From Gnetum montanum (lineage: Eukaryota > Streptophyta > Gnetopsida > Gnetales > Gnetaceae), in assembly GCA_015680685.1 (NCBI GenBank), contig MNCI01027259.1, forward strand, positions 51,818 through 115,817: 64,000 nt of DNA, given 5' to 3'. Each line of letters starts with the position of its first letter. Within the stretch, counting starts at the first letter, position 1. The position numbers and the translations under genes were made by a program. The notes beneath the pieces were generated by a model. It was not told the origin of the DNA. It did not search any database and saw only the letters and a program-made list of their open reading frames with translations. This document shows positions 44,016 through 56,102 of the stretch, piece after piece.

Positions 44016-45050
44016 TGATGAGTGGTTGATTACTCTAACACTTAGTCATACAAGTTACAAGTATTTATGTGGGAGCTGATAGTAATCTATGGATGGACAA
44101 TGTAAATATACTACTAGTTGATCTTCTGTTTGTGATAATTGTCTTTCCAATTCAAGTTAGCAAGGTGTAAGCTATATAGTTTAACTCTTAGTAAGGTATA
44201 TGACATGATGATTTTATTTGGCTTAAATTAAAGCTAAGTACTAACCTGGTATAAGTAATTGTAAATTCCATGCCTAAGTGTGATAAAAATGTAATTCTAT
44301 TCTAGACTATGGTGATAAGTATCTATTCTTGATTTTTCATACATGTCCTAGGCTAATGTAACTATCATTGGGATTACCAAGTGAATTCACTACTAAGTAA
44401 ATCAAGTGAATTCACTAGTAGGTTACAAGAAAGTTACACATTCTACTCAAAACCAGTTGTACTTATACCATGTTACTAAGAGATGTTGGAAAAGTAAAGT
44501 ACTTAGAAAATGTTAATGGCATGATAAAAGTAAACATGTTGAAAAGTAAAATTAATCTATATAAAATTAAGCTAAGTGAATTACTGCAATGATGAAAAGA
44601 AATCTTGATCTTTATTATTGATCATGAATTGTGTCCAAGAACAATCCACTCGAATAAAGACTTCATATGATTATATTTTACCATAATATGGGCATTCACT
44701 ATAACTCTAACTCCAAGTTATGAAAAAAAATTGCAAGAATTTGGTTAAGTATTTGCAAGAGTTCATTTTGGAATGCAACAGTAGGTTGGCATTTATAGGT
44801 ATGACCATGGTTCACTACATTGCATCTATAATGATGTATGTAGAGCTATGATATTGTCACTACGATATCGTAGGTTGCATAATTACATGTTTTATCATAC
44901 CTTTACAATTGATTGAAAACATGTCCTTGAGTTAAAATGAAAGGAGGATAGATTTTCTTACAAAATTGTCGATGACTTATATACATGACTAACTTTACTA
45001 TTAATGCTACATTTTGGTTCGAGTGGTATTTATAAAATTATCATGCATCA
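44016..45050 (-). repeat. 3' LTR of element G (D type, diverged)
   Basis: Minus-strand start TGATGCATGAT at 45050; 14-bp palindrome CTACGATATCGTAG at 44860-44873; TATAAAT at 44797-44791; TTTATTCGAG at 44658-44649; AATAAAGATCAAG shortly after; end matches the D/solo LTR end (plus strand TGATGAGTGG at 44016). These landmarks occur in the same order and spacing as in the solo LTR and D LTRs. Confidence 0.7.
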
Positions 45051-45184
45051 CAAGATTGATACATACAACAAGAACAAATCAAATCAAAGAAAAAAATTTG
45101 GATGTAGTCTTTCAGGTTCGAGATGGTGGTGGCTTCTCCATTGACTTCTTTTCTTTATTGTCATACTTTTGAAATTCATATTTA

Positions 45185-45696
45185 CTCAGTAGTGCCTAAA
45201 GCATTTCTTCTTCTTATCATGGGTTATGTACTATCTAGGAAAATTCTACAATGTCTACTAGATTTGGTACTTTCCATGGATATGACAATTATGAAAACAT
45301 CTTATTGGCTTTCACATACCATGTCGTGAATTACCTTCATTCTTTTTTAAATGCTCTAGCTATTTTTCTTAATTCTTAGTATTTTATCATCATTCTAGCT
45401 AGATTTTCTACTACATATTTTTTATCATGGTAGCTAGCTTTGACCACTTGGAGCTTAGAGTTTGAAATGTGAAGCTTTTAATGCATATCCATTTTGTCTG
45501 CAAACTCTTTCTTGCAAAATTCATATAGTGTAGCCACTTGTTTCTTCAATTCTATTCTAGAAATACTTATTATCAACATGGCAAGGTTAACATATTGAAG
45601 ATTTGCTAATCCCATATACTCCATCAAATATTCCATTTGCAAGTCTTTGTTTTTTATCTCAGCGTGGTGCACATAGGCAAGATTATTCAAGATAGG
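45185..45696 (-). pseudogene. ORF2 of element G, C-terminal part
   Basis: Minus frame with EYMGLANLQYVNLAMLI, ELKKQVATLYEFCKKEFADK, KKYVVENLARMMIKY, LSYPWKVPNLVDIVEFS and IVHNP. Element D has EYMELSNLCYANLAMLIVG, LEKQVATSYSLYEGEF, AIAENLAHRMNDY, LPCPWEVPVPAHIDEAS and IVKNP in the same order. It is separated from the rest of ORF2 by element E. Confidence 0.8.
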
Positions 45697-46204
45697 TGTA
45701 ACATCCCATCCCTTTTTAAGGGTGGAAACAATTGTAAACAATGTAATTAACCTTCTAATGAAGGGGTACCTCGTTATGAGGAGTTATGACTATTCATGTA
45801 TCCCTTGGGAAAGGGTTTAACCTATGTTATTTAAGGTCGGGGTTAGAGGTCATGCTAGCATGGAGTTGCGGAGCCAAGAGAGGTGAGTAATGGGAGCTGG
45901 GTGAAGTAGGACAAAAAGGGACTGATCACCCCTTTGGCAAGATAGTCTAACTTTGGTGGTAGTGCTGGATTGCCTCTAAAGCTTAAGTGGCATAGGAAGA
46001 CAACACAAAACAACGTTACAGTACTCTCTTCCATTAATACAATTTTTTCATTTTTCTTTCCTTGCTTAATTTTTGAGTATCAATTATTTATTTGGTAATT
46101 AATTCATTATTTAAGTGTTTATAGTCTTTCTGATATGTTATCCATGATGGATATAATAAATTAGGCATTCCTATTTTTACAACATCTGGGAATGGAATGT
46201 CACA
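45697..46204 (+). repeat. 5' LTR of element E
   Basis: Starts TGTAACATCCCATCCC and ends AATGTCACA. Shares GTAAACAATGTAATTAA, GAGGAGTTATGACTATTCAT and GGTGGTAGTG.TGGATTGCCTC with the 3' copy, and the last two blocks loosely with the LTRs of F. Confidence 0.9.
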
Positions 46205-46206
46205 TT

Positions 46207-46218
46207 TGGCATTGAAGC
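46207..46218 (+). promoter_or_regulatory. Primer-binding site of element E (degenerate)
   Basis: TGGCATTGAAGC, 8 of 12 with the initiator-tRNA complement, at the expected place. The following GCAAACCACG matches the sequence after F's primer site (GCAAACCATG). Confidence 0.55.
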
Positions 46219-46409
46219 AAACCACGATTTAGGAACCAAAATGAAAGAAAAACCCTATTTTATCATTATCATAGAACACAAGTACTTGTAGGAAAAATAA
46301 AAACATGGAGAAAAATGCTATTTTATTTTATTATCAAAAGGATTGAAGAGGAAGTACATTGTTAAAAAATGGTTAAAATGGGAAAATAAAGAAAAAGGGG
46401 CAATTGTAA

Positions 46410-47877
46410 TTATTTTTTACGACTGAATGATTTAAGAAGATCGATAACTATCTTCAATTTGGATTTTCTCTCTTCAGTAGTAGCATCTACTTTTCTAAGC
46501 ACTACTTTACATCCAACCAGTCCATCACATAACTATTTGATATATTTGGTCATATGTCTTATTGTAGCTATTGATTCCTCTTTTCTTTGAAGTTGAGTCT
46601 TTAACATTTCCACCTGTACTGATCGATCATCCATGTCTCTTTGCCATTCCTTTTCCTTTCTCTATAGAAATAAAATTTAATTAATGAGTTATGAAGAAAT
46701 TAACAAACCAAAAGGAGAAAAGAGAGAAAAATATAATAATTCATAAATATATATATATATATATTACCTAAAATCGATCATTATCAATTTGAAGGAAATA
46801 TGCACAAGTATCTAGATGTTGAGCATAACATGTTGCAGTTTCCAACTCTCCTAAGAGTTGCTCTAGATTTTTTACAGTATTTGGAGCATCCTCAGGAATT
46901 GGATGCCAAGATGATAGAATTCTAGCCTTTACTAAATCATAATCTAACTTGAAATTGCATGATTGTGGCTCCTGTAGATGATAGACATCTTCACGAACAA
47001 AATAGGATTTGTTGTCAAAGATTCGTTAATTAATACGTCGAAAAAGCACAAGTTCTTATTCAACAATACCACTATCTTTCCCATAGAATAAGAAGAACCA
47101 GAGACAGAGAAAGAATAAACCAGTAGAATAGATTTAGAAATTGTTGTTGGTGCCACCTGTGGAAGGGAACCTCATCCAGGTGTTGAAGGAAAAGAAGGTA
47201 TGAGTCGTGATCTAGGTGGTGATGGAATAAGAGTCTATGCAGAAGTAGCACCTGCATCATGTCTATCCATCTCTTGTATAAAATATTATCGCTTCATAGA
47301 CCTTTGCAACATAAAAGAAATTAAAAATAAAATAAAATAATTATTAACATTATACAAGAAAAGAAGAAAGTATTCCAACCTTTAAATAATTAAAACCTAC
47401 CTTTGGTTTCTTCTCCTTATCATGTCTCGAACCTTGAGGAGTTGGTTGGGATTGTTGTTGAGCCTATTATTGGGTTGATTGTCTTATAACTACTGGACTA
47501 CTAGAACTTTGCCTAGTACATTGCCTCTACAAAAAATAATTATTAGAAGGAAAAAATAAAAGAAAATATAAAAATATAGATAAGATATTTAACTTAGTAA
47601 ATTATATTTAAATATATACCTTTGAAGCAAAAACTATGACTTGTTCTTGTGATTGAACCATATCAAAGGTTGAAGTACCTTGAATTTCTTCAACCTGTGC
47701 AGATTCAACACTCTACATTGGTTATTCTGTAGCCTGGATTGCACTATCAAATACATAATATAAAAACATAATTAACAAAAAAGGAAATAATTAAAAAAAA
47801 AGACATGAAATTACCTCACTAATTTCTTCTTGACTCCAAGCTTCTTGTAAAGCCAGTTTACCTTTTTGGGCATCCAT
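46410..47877 (-). pseudogene. Antisense intron-containing gene inside element E
   Basis: Minus-strand exons: 47877-47815 (ATG, MDAQKGKLALQEAWSQEEI, donor GAG|GTAATTTC); about 47740-47620 (SAQVEEIQGTSTFDMVQSQE.., donor AAG|GTATATAT); about 47528-47418 (QSSSSPVVIRQ, PTPQGSRHDKEKKPK, donor |GTAGGTTTT; acceptor TTTTTTGTAG|); about 47285-46768 (Ser/Pro-rich start, then FVREDVYHLQEPQSCNF, ILSSWHPIPEDAPNTV, NLEQLLGELETATCYAQHL, donor |GTAATATAT); 46671-46410 (acceptor TTTCTATAG|, RKEKEWQRDMDDRSVQVEML, LKIVIDLLKSFSRKK, stop). The last intron (46767-46672, 96 bases) joins two phase-0 exons. Stops are CAG/CAA-type; one frameshift lies in exon 4. Coiled coil near the C-terminus. Family not recognised; a captured host gene or an element-specific antisense ORF are both possible. 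Confidence 0.6.
46743..46765. repeat. (AT)n microsatellite in the last intron of the antisense gene
   Basis: About ten AT dinucleotides just inside the splice donor. Confidence 0.8.
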
Positions 47878-48785
47878 AATGTTACTCCTTGTAACTCTCT
47901 TATCTTCAAGAAATTCAAGGCATTATCAAGGATTGTAATGAGTAAAACATTTTTTGGGATGATCATAACTTAAGATCATAGACATGATTAAAGGTATACC
48001 ACATAAAGTATAAGATTTTAAAGGATGTTTGGTGGCAATGGAAATTTTGGTCATAGTAATATAAAAAGCAGAGAAACATGACATTGATCAATCATAAACC
48101 TTACTAGTTATGGTAGCATGAAGTATGAAAATAGAGTAAGAACTAACATTGTATTATTGTCTATACCATAGAACCTTGCTACTGATGAATAAACATAAGT
48201 CAAAATAAGCATCATTAATGAAATCTTTACAAACGAATTGGTTTTTGCGAATGACAGAATCAACAACATAATTGGATAATTCCATCTTACAAAAAGATTT
48301 AAATTGTGGAAAATGAATTGTAGAGATCAATGGATCCTCTCTTAGATGAAAACCTAAGACTACTTTGATATCAAGAAGAAGGATCGGTACCGCTCCAAAA
48401 ACTAATTAAAAAATAGTGTTTTTCTTATTATCATACTGCTCAAAACCCTCTATAAGAATACCATTGCAAAAGAAAAGTTTAAAAACTGGGAAAACTAGTA
48501 AATCAACCAATATAGAAGTAGTGAGAAACTAAAACCCATTCTTCCCAAGCAAGCTACAAACCTGATCAGAACCCAATTAGACTCAACGAAATGGTTAATT
48601 TTAGCTTTTGAATTATAGAAAATTAACTTTTAATTCCTTGATTTAGGTCCTAAAATAATTAGGATTCGGTGAGAAATCCATAACAGTTTCAACTTCTTCC
48701 ACAACTGACTAAATGATTTCGAATCCCATAAAAGGGCCATAAAGGCTAAGGATTATCAAACATACCTGATTTCTTCAACTTACTG

Positions 48786-49920
48786 ATGTCTAGAACCCAA
48801 AGAATAAATTGGAGAGAAATGGAAGCCCGAGTCAATGATCAAATGAATGCCCTTGAAGAAAAAATTAATGAGATCAGGGATGTTCAAGAAGAACTTCGAC
48901 ACTCAAACCAAGGGTTTAGGATAGAGATGCAAAATATGTTTAAAGAAATCATGAAGTTGTTCCAAAATTCAGATGATAAATGGTCCAAAGTACAAGGAAA
49001 TATGGATTCCTTTGCTAACTCCATCAAGCAATTAACTAATCATCTTATTCAACCTTCTAATCCTACACATGGTCTACCTAGAGCACAACATTAAGATCAG
49101 CCTTCCATTAGGAATCCACAACAAACAAAACCTTCACCTAATGGACAAGATACTAAAATCCACCTTGTAGACTGTAGAATTGAAATCAAGAGTGAAGGAT
49201 ATGGGAATTGGCTTAATTCATCTAGAGAATAATTGACACAAGTGCATGCTAAGAAAGTAAAATTAGATCATTATGATGGAGCCCCTAGATCTAGTGCTAA
49301 GGCAAAGGATTGGCTTGATACAATGAAAAATTACTTTGATATGTTGAACTTTTCAAGCCATGAACATCTAGAAACTATCTCCTTATATTTAAGAGGACTT
49401 GCAGCAACATGGTGGAATGGGTTGAGATCTCAAGGTTTGATTACAAATTGACTTAATTTTTGTTGAGATTTTGAACAAAAATTTGTTCCTAATTCTTTTC
49501 TCAAAGAGTGTAAAATAAGATTTGATTCCTTAAGGTTGGGAAAATGATCTATAGATGATTACTACAAAGAATTTTGTGATATTTCTTGGTATGTAAGTCA
49601 CTAGGATGAGGGAGAATTTGCTTCAAAATTCATTGGAGGATTACTTGCTCAATTATGTCCACAAACACAAGCCCATAATCCCCAAATTGTTGATTAAGCA
49701 TATAGAATTGCTAGGGATTATGAAGAATCAAATTGGATAAGTGTGACCCTTCAACAAGAAACTTTTCAACCAAGTCCTTTTCCACAAGCAATGGTAGAAA
49801 AGACACAAACAAAAAAAGCTTGACTAGGATTTGGATGTTTCTTTTGTGGTGAGGACCATCTTAAATGAGATTGTCCAAAATTTCAAGAAAAAATATAGAG
49901 GACCAATCAAATCTAAAATC
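48786..49920 (+). pseudogene. Gag of element E with zinc knuckle
   Basis: From ATG 48786: a coiled N-terminus (MEARVNDQMNALEEKINEI), then after TAA the capsid part (49233-49451: KLDHYDGAPRSSAKAKDWLD, LYLRGLAATWWNGL), and C-FF-C-GEDH-LK-stop-D-C (49836-49874), a C-x2-C-x4-H-x4-C zinc knuckle with complete ligands. Two to four stops interrupt it. Confidence 0.8.
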
Positions 49921-50039
49921 AGAAACCAAACCCAAACATGAACAAAGGAAAAATTCTAGCAGCTACAATAGCCATTGAGAAGATATCTACATCAACTAAA
50001 TCAGGTTTGCAAAAATTTCAATTTGCTTTATTGATTTTT

Positions 50040-50460
50040 GAAGGTTCAATTGAAGGTAAAAAAAATTAAATTTTTGATTAATAATGGTGCCAGAGATAAC
50101 TTTATTTATCCAAAGTTAATTAATTTATTGAAATTAAGTCTCCCTTCCAAGAAAATTATTAAGATAGAACTAGTAGATGGAACAACTGTGAGAAAACATA
50201 CTAGGTATGGAAAATAAATTTTATTTTGCAAAATATGCCCTTCATTGATGAATTTTTTGAATTTGAACTAGGTTGATGCAATTTTAGGAGTGTCTTTCCT
50301 GCAAAAATGTGATGTTACTACCCACTTTGGAACTCATATTTTAAAAGTTCTGACCACTGATGGAGTTAGGATTCTAAGGGGGGTAGGAACAACAAAGAAA
50401 ATTCATACAATAACTATTAAGCAAGATAAAAGATTAGTAAAAAAGGTGCTACAATGTTGG
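50040..50460 (+). pseudogene. Aspartic protease of element E, active site lost
   Basis: Reads FLINNGARDNFIYPKLINLL where the family has I-D-S-G-A at the active site: both Asp and Ser/Thr are now Asn (AAT AAT at 50080-50085), each explainable by one G-to-A change. Later AILGVSFLQKCDVTTHFGTH is the conserved D.ILG..WL-type end. Confidence 0.75.
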
Positions 50461-50499
50461 TTGTTAAAGTTATCCAACCTCAAAAAATTTTGAGTTCTA

Positions 50500-51390
50500 A
50501 GATCCTGAATAAACTTAAAGAATATAAAGATTTAGTATTTGGTGAAACTAGAGAATTACCTCCAAAAAGAACTACTGAACATGTCATTGATATTTTTGTT
50601 GGTACACAACCTATCTCAAAAGATCCTTATAGATTTTCTACTTCAGAATTAAGATAATTAAAAGTACAATTAGACCAATTATTGGAAGAAGGGAAAATTA
50701 GACCTAGTGTATCACCTTGGGGTGCACTAGTTCTATTCGTCAAAAAGAAAGATGGTACTCTAAGATTATGCATTGATTATAGAGCATTGAACAAAGTGAT
50801 GATTAAAAATACTTATCCTTTACCTATAATTGATGAATTATTTGATCAAATTACAGGTGCATGTTATTTTTCAAAGATTGATTTAAAATTAGGATATCAC
50901 CAAATAAGGATTAAGGAGAAAGATATTGAGAAAACTTCTTTTAGAACCAGATATGGATTATAAAAATTTTTTGTGATGTCGTTTGGATTAACTAATGCAC
51001 CTACAAAATTTATGGCATTAATGAATAATATTTTTCATGAATATATTGATCAATTTGTCGTAATATTTATGAATGATATACTTGTTTATTCTAAATCAAG
51101 AGAAGCACATATCGAACATTTGAAAACTACAATGGAAATTCTTAAAGAACATCAATTAAAAGATAAATTGACTAAATGTGAACTCTTTAAAGAAGAAGTC
51201 TCATACTTAGGACATATAGTTTTCAAGAAAGGATTGCAAGTGAATCTAGCAAAAATTAGTGCAATCCGAGATTGGCTTGAATTAAAAGATGTTACAGTTG
51301 TTCGAAGTTTTTTAGGGTTAGCGGGTTTTTATCGACATTTCATTAAAGATTATTCTACCTTGGTAGCCCCATTAATTGACCTTTTGTAGG
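50500..51390 (+). pseudogene. Reverse transcriptase of element E
   Basis: Blocks: [129 protein letters not shown]. The active site F-x-D-D is F-M-N-D (AAT at 51072-51074). One stop after RTRYGL (50961) splits the frame. Confidence 0.9.
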
Positions 51391-51850
51391 AGAAATGTAA
51401 GTTCAAATTTGATGAAAAATGCAAGGAATCTTTTCTTAGATTAAAGATGCTATTTACAACAACACCTATTTTGAGAATTCTGGATGAAGATCTACCATTT
51501 GAAGTATCCACGAATGCTTGTGGAATAGGAATCAGTGTAGTTCTTTCATATGAAGATAAAGTGATATGTTATGAATCTCATAAATTATGAGGAGCCGAGG
51601 TAAATTACTCAACCCATGATTTAGAATTACTAGCAATTGTTCATGCTCTAAAAGTTTGGAGACATTATCTTTGTGAAAAGAATTTTGTACTAAATATAGA
51701 TAATAAAAGTTTAGAATATTTGCAAAGATAACCTATTTTGAATACTTATCAAAGGTGATGGATAGAATTATTAGCAAAATATGATTTTGAAATCAAATAT
51801 GTTCCTGGTAAGAAAAATGTGGTAGCTGATGCCCTTAGTCAAATGTGGAA
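51391..51850 (+). pseudogene. RNase H of element E
   Basis: Reads PFEVSTNACGIGISVVLS (D.S replaced: first catalytic Asp to Asn), AEVNYSTHDLELLAIVHALK, WRHYLCEKNFVLNIDNKSLE and KYVPGKKNVVADALS. Several stops are of CGA/CAA origin. Confidence 0.85.
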
Positions 51851-51959
51851 TTTAATGATAGGTGTAGTAATGACCCCTATGGAAGAAGAAATTAAGAAAC
51901 AAATAAAAGAAGACCCTTACCTTAAATAGATTTTAACCAATATTTTCAATGAGCCTCAA

Positions 51960-53250
51960 TACCAACTCACTTCTAATGGTTTATTAATGAAAGGACAAAG
52001 AGTATGCATACTAGAAGGAAATTGGAGACTAAAATTGTTGTGTGAAGCAAATGAAGTACCATACACAAGACACCTAGGTTATATTAAGGCCTATATGATA
52101 ATTCAAAAATCTTACTTTTGGCCTGGAATGAAGAATGATGTGTCTGCATACATTAAAAGTTTCCCAACATGTTAAAGAACAAAAGCTGAACAAAGGAAAC
52201 CTAATGGATTATTACAACCCTTGGAAGTTCCAACTTGGAAATGGGAAGATATCACTATGGATTTCATTATGGGATTGCCAGTAACCAAAAAAGGAAATGA
52301 CTCAATTTTCATAGTAGTTGATCATCTATCAAAGATGGCACATTTTATAGCTTTGAAATCTACAAACACAATGGAAGAAATAGTCCAAAAATTCATACAA
52401 GAAATATTTAGATTACATGGTTATCCAAAATTTATCACTTCAAATAGAGATCCTAAATTTAAATCTAAAGTCTGGAAAAATTTCTTCAAAGAGCTTAGAA
52501 CACAATTGAAATTTAGCATAGCTTATCATCCTAAAACTTATGGACAAACTGAACGAGTGAATAGAATATTAGAAGATATTCTACAAAGTTACATTGGGAG
52601 TAGCCCAAAAACATGGAAGAATTATTTACATATGGTAGAATTTTCCTACAATAACAATTATCAAGGTTCCATACATCGATCACAATTCGAAGTAGTATAT
52701 GTATGTAATTGTCATACATCATTAACCTACGTAGATCCAACCTTAAGGGCGGAATGGAAGGAAGAAGAAATGAAAATAATGGAAAACATGCTCACAAGGG
52801 TTAAACAAAATTTTCAAGCTACCCAAGATAAATATAACGGATATGCAGATCAACATCGACTTAAAAAAGAATTTCAATAAGGGGATCAAGTATTATTGAG
52901 AGTAAAACCTACTAGAAGTTCTCTTAAATTTTGAAAATGTACTAAATTAGCACCTATATTTTGTGGACCATTTGAAATCTCTGAAAGAAATGGTGAAATA
53001 GCATATTGACTAAATCTTCCCAAAACCTTAAAAATTCATCCAGTTTTTCATGTGAGCTTGTCAAAGAAATTTCATGAAAATGATGTACCATATGTATTGG
53101 ATTGGAATACTTTTCCATTACAATCCAACACCAACTTTGAAGTAAAACCCATTGCTATTAAGGACCAATGAACCAAGAAATTACGAAATAAAACTATCAG
53201 TGAAGTACTTATTCAATGATCAAATTGTGATCAACAGACTTGGGAAATAG
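51960..53250 (+). pseudogene. Integrase of element E with GPY/F-type C-terminus
   Basis: Zinc end RHLGYIKAY...FPTC-stop-RTKAEQ (one Cys of C-x2-C replaced by Phe). Core 52221-52880: WEDITMDFIMGLPVTKKGND (first Asp kept), FITSNRDPKF (second catalytic Asp is Asn, 52443-52445), YHPKTYGQTERVNRILED (Glu kept), FSYNNNYQGSIHRSQFEVVY. Tail: GDQVLLRVKPTRSSLKF, APIFCGPFEISERNGEIAY, HPVFHVSLSKKFHEN and LIQ-stop-SNCDQQTWE, a GPF module and degenerate chromodomain-like end as in chromoviruses. Confidence 0.9.
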
Positions 53251-53473
53251 GGAGTTTATTTTAAATATTTACTCTCAACTTTTTTATCATCCAAATATTG
53301 AATGATAGGTTGAATTTATTATGGATGTAATAAATTATGTTTATAAATTTTGATCTTTTATTTTTATAGATGATAAAGAGGAAAATAAGGGAACTAAAGT
53401 TGAGGAGCATAATGATGAAGCAACCATTAAGAGCTAGATATTGAGGAAGCACTCAAGGATGAGCTAGATGCTT

Positions 53474-53485
53474 AAGGGGGGTAGA
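53474..53485 (+). promoter_or_regulatory. Polypurine tract of element E
   Basis: AAGGGGGGTAGA directly before the 3' LTR start at 53487. Confidence 0.8.
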
Positions 53486-53486
53486 T

Positions 53487-53993
53487 TGTAATGTCCTATT
53501 CCTTGTTAAGGTGGAAAAAATTGTAAACAATGTAATTAATCTTCTAGTGAAGGGGTACCTTGTTATGAGGAGTTATGACTATTCATGTATCCCTTGGGAA
53601 AAGGTTTGACCTATGCTATTTAAGGTTGGGGTTAGAGGTCATGCCAACATGGAGTTCTGGAGCCTAGAGAGTCAATTAATGGGAGCTAGGTGAAGTAGGA
53701 TAAAAAGGGATTGATCACCTCTTTGGCAGGATAGGCTAACTTTGGTGGTAGTGTTGGATTGCCTCTAAGGCTTAAGTGGCATAGAAAGACAACCCAAAAG
53801 GGCATTACAGTACTCTCTTCCATTAATATAATATTTCCATTTTTCTTTCCTTGCTTAATTCTTTAGTATCAATTATTTATTTGGTAATTAATTCATTGTT
53901 TAAGTGTTTATAATCTTTCCGATACGTTATCCATGATGAATATAATAAATTAGGCATTCGTATTTTTACGACATTTTGGAATGGGATGTCATA
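53487..53993 (+). repeat. 3' LTR of element E
   Basis: Starts TGTAATGTCCTATTCC; ends GATGTCATA (CA changed to TA by one transition), then ATAGG duplication. Confidence 0.9.
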
Positions 53994-56102
53994 ATAGGTT
54001 GCTAATTAGGTGTATGTATTGTGATGGATTTGATCTACTTGTACATGCCCACCTAATCTCTAAAATGCTCCTTTAGCCATTTATGGTTCTTGACATCATT
54101 TCCCCATGCACTGATCTCAATGGTTGACATTTGTTGTACTACATAGACATCCTTTATTGATAAGGTTCTATTTTCTTTGGTCAATTTTGTTATGTCAAGG
54201 TTGACTATGGCAAACTACTTTCATAGCTGATGAATTATTTCTTCTAGAATATTCTTTTATTCCTCAATGTCAGTCAACCTTATATTATCTACAGTAAGGT
54301 AGTTAAGGCTTTAGCATGGGCATAGGCTTATGCTTCTAGCACTAAGTTGTTTCATGTTGCCTTCTCTTTCTCCATATTCATTTGGGCATATTTGGATATC
54401 ACTTGGCCCATCTATTTAGTTATAAAATACTTTAGTTGGTTAGGTGTAACATATTATGTAGGGTCTTATCTTTCTCCTTTCAATGTAACCAATTTTTCTT
54501 ATAGCCTCTACACTTTAGTATCATCATGCTCTACTCTAGTCTCTACTGTGACTAATTTTTCCTTCAACAAAATCAATTTTGATGATGCTACAATGATATT
54601 ACTTAGGATATCAAATATATTTGGCATTACTTATCTAGTCTAGAGTAGTTTTTTTAGAATTTCTCATGCTCTTCTAGGATCATGAAGGTTTTGGCTATGA
54701 TTTCCATATCTTTTGCTCTAGTGATATCTATTGGTGGTAAAATGAGAATATTAAAGGATTCTTTAATATGATCCATGATAACATTGATTGCTCTTACTAG
54801 ATCTAGGTGTTGCATAATCACCATCATGGATCCTTATCTTGTTTCTAGCATTCATTGGAAAGATGCAATGTTCCCTAACATCTACTATGCCCAGTCTTCA
54901 TCTTCTTCAACTTGTAATAAGATCTAACCACTTGCTAGTCCTATTGATACTACAAGCCTACTTGGATTATCTCTCTCTATATGCATGATAGAGACCTATA
55001 TACTTCCCCAAATTATGGTCTTAGTAATTTGTTATCAAAATCTCATTAAGGATCGATAGTCTTGCTATGCTAGAGGATCACTTGGTTCTAGTCTATCAAT
55101 GGATGATGTTGATTCAATAGGTTCTACTTACTTTGCTCTTGTGGTTGGAACATTTTCTACTAGTGTAGAATTAATTGCTCCTTTAGTGCCTATTGGATTC
55201 TTTAGTTAATCTTTCTTAGAGAGACTAGTTTTGAAATTTTAGTGTATGAAGCATTTTTAGCTTTGCAAACCAGAATCCTTACTTATCAGCATAGTCTAAG
55301 GCAAGGGCATGGTAGAGTAAGTTTCCATGCCTTATTCTCCATAAATATTATTTGGATTTTCCAAGAATAGTAGATGAGCCATGTTATCTTAGAATTTTCC
55401 CATAAGAATGGCAATTCCTCTAGAGGCATAGGTGGAAATTATATTTAACCTTTTTGTTAGGAAATTATGGTAGGTCTCAATCTTGAAGTAGATCTTCTCA
55501 GCTATGGATAATCCACTATAGTTATTCTCACTTGTCTCATAAGTCCTTCATAGCCATAGTTTCCTTGCCTCTATGTAAGACCTTGTAAACATTTGATTTA
55601 TATTAGTTTCAACATTTGGAAGATTTAGTGCCTTGGCTATTTCTTCAATGAAGTATGACACTTTGATTCCTTATATCTTTACTGTAGCATCATCTTATTT
55701 GTTCTTCCAAGACTAGCATACTTCTCCTATGTACAATTCACCATTACATGAGATTGTAGGCCATAGAGAAGAGGGTTTGAGTTTTTCTCAAACATCAATA
55801 GGGGAAAACTTCATGAATGGTCCAAAGTTTAGTTTCACTATGACTATAAACATGATAGACTTTTCTTGAATAGCTTGAAAACATTCATTTGATAGTATGA
55901 TGTGTTGTCCTTTTTCTTGAGTAGGTGCTACCTCAAATTCTACCAGTGAAGTTTATCCTATCGTAGGTATTGGATGCTAGATGCTATAGGACTTAGCCTC
56001 TTGCTCAGTAGGTAGAGTACGTTCTCTAGCTTTTCCTCTTCCCATGGGTCTTTTTTTCCTTTATTAGAGGGTTCTTTAGCTACGGGTATTTTAGGAAACA
56101 TC
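53994..56102 (-). pseudogene. ORF2 of element G, N-terminal and central part
   Basis: Minus-strand ATG at 56102 (MFPKIPVAKEPSNKGKK; one frameshift soon after). Block 1 (about 55860-55640): LSNECFQAIQEKS, VKLNFGPFMKFSPIDV, SSLWPTISCNGELYIGEVC, IKVSYFIEEIAKALNLP, matching D's CLDAIK, LNFGPFLENAPEDVK, SPMWPIITTSGEWYLGK, VSYFLEAIAQALGFP. Block 3 (about 54960-54690): MLGNIASFQQ-like text with MLETRQGSMMVIMQHL where two Gln are TAG, and INVIMDHIKESFNILIL, matching D's GNAATFSVHLEDGEG...VLVM.H. The order of blocks is the same as in D. Confidence 0.75.

Larger units (their letters stand above)
45697..53993 (+). mobile_element. Full-length Ty3/gypsy retrotransposon E with perfect target-site duplication
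   Basis: ATAGG on both sides (45692-45696 and 53994-53998). LTRs 45697-46204 and 53487-53993 (508 and 507 bases). Order: LTR, primer site, an antisense gene (46410-47877), gag (48786), protease, RT, RNase H, integrase with GPY/F-type tail, polypurine tract, LTR. Inserted in ORF2 of G. Coding damage is moderate: mostly CGA-to-TGA and CAA-to-TAA stops, so it is younger than A and B. Confidence 0.9.
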
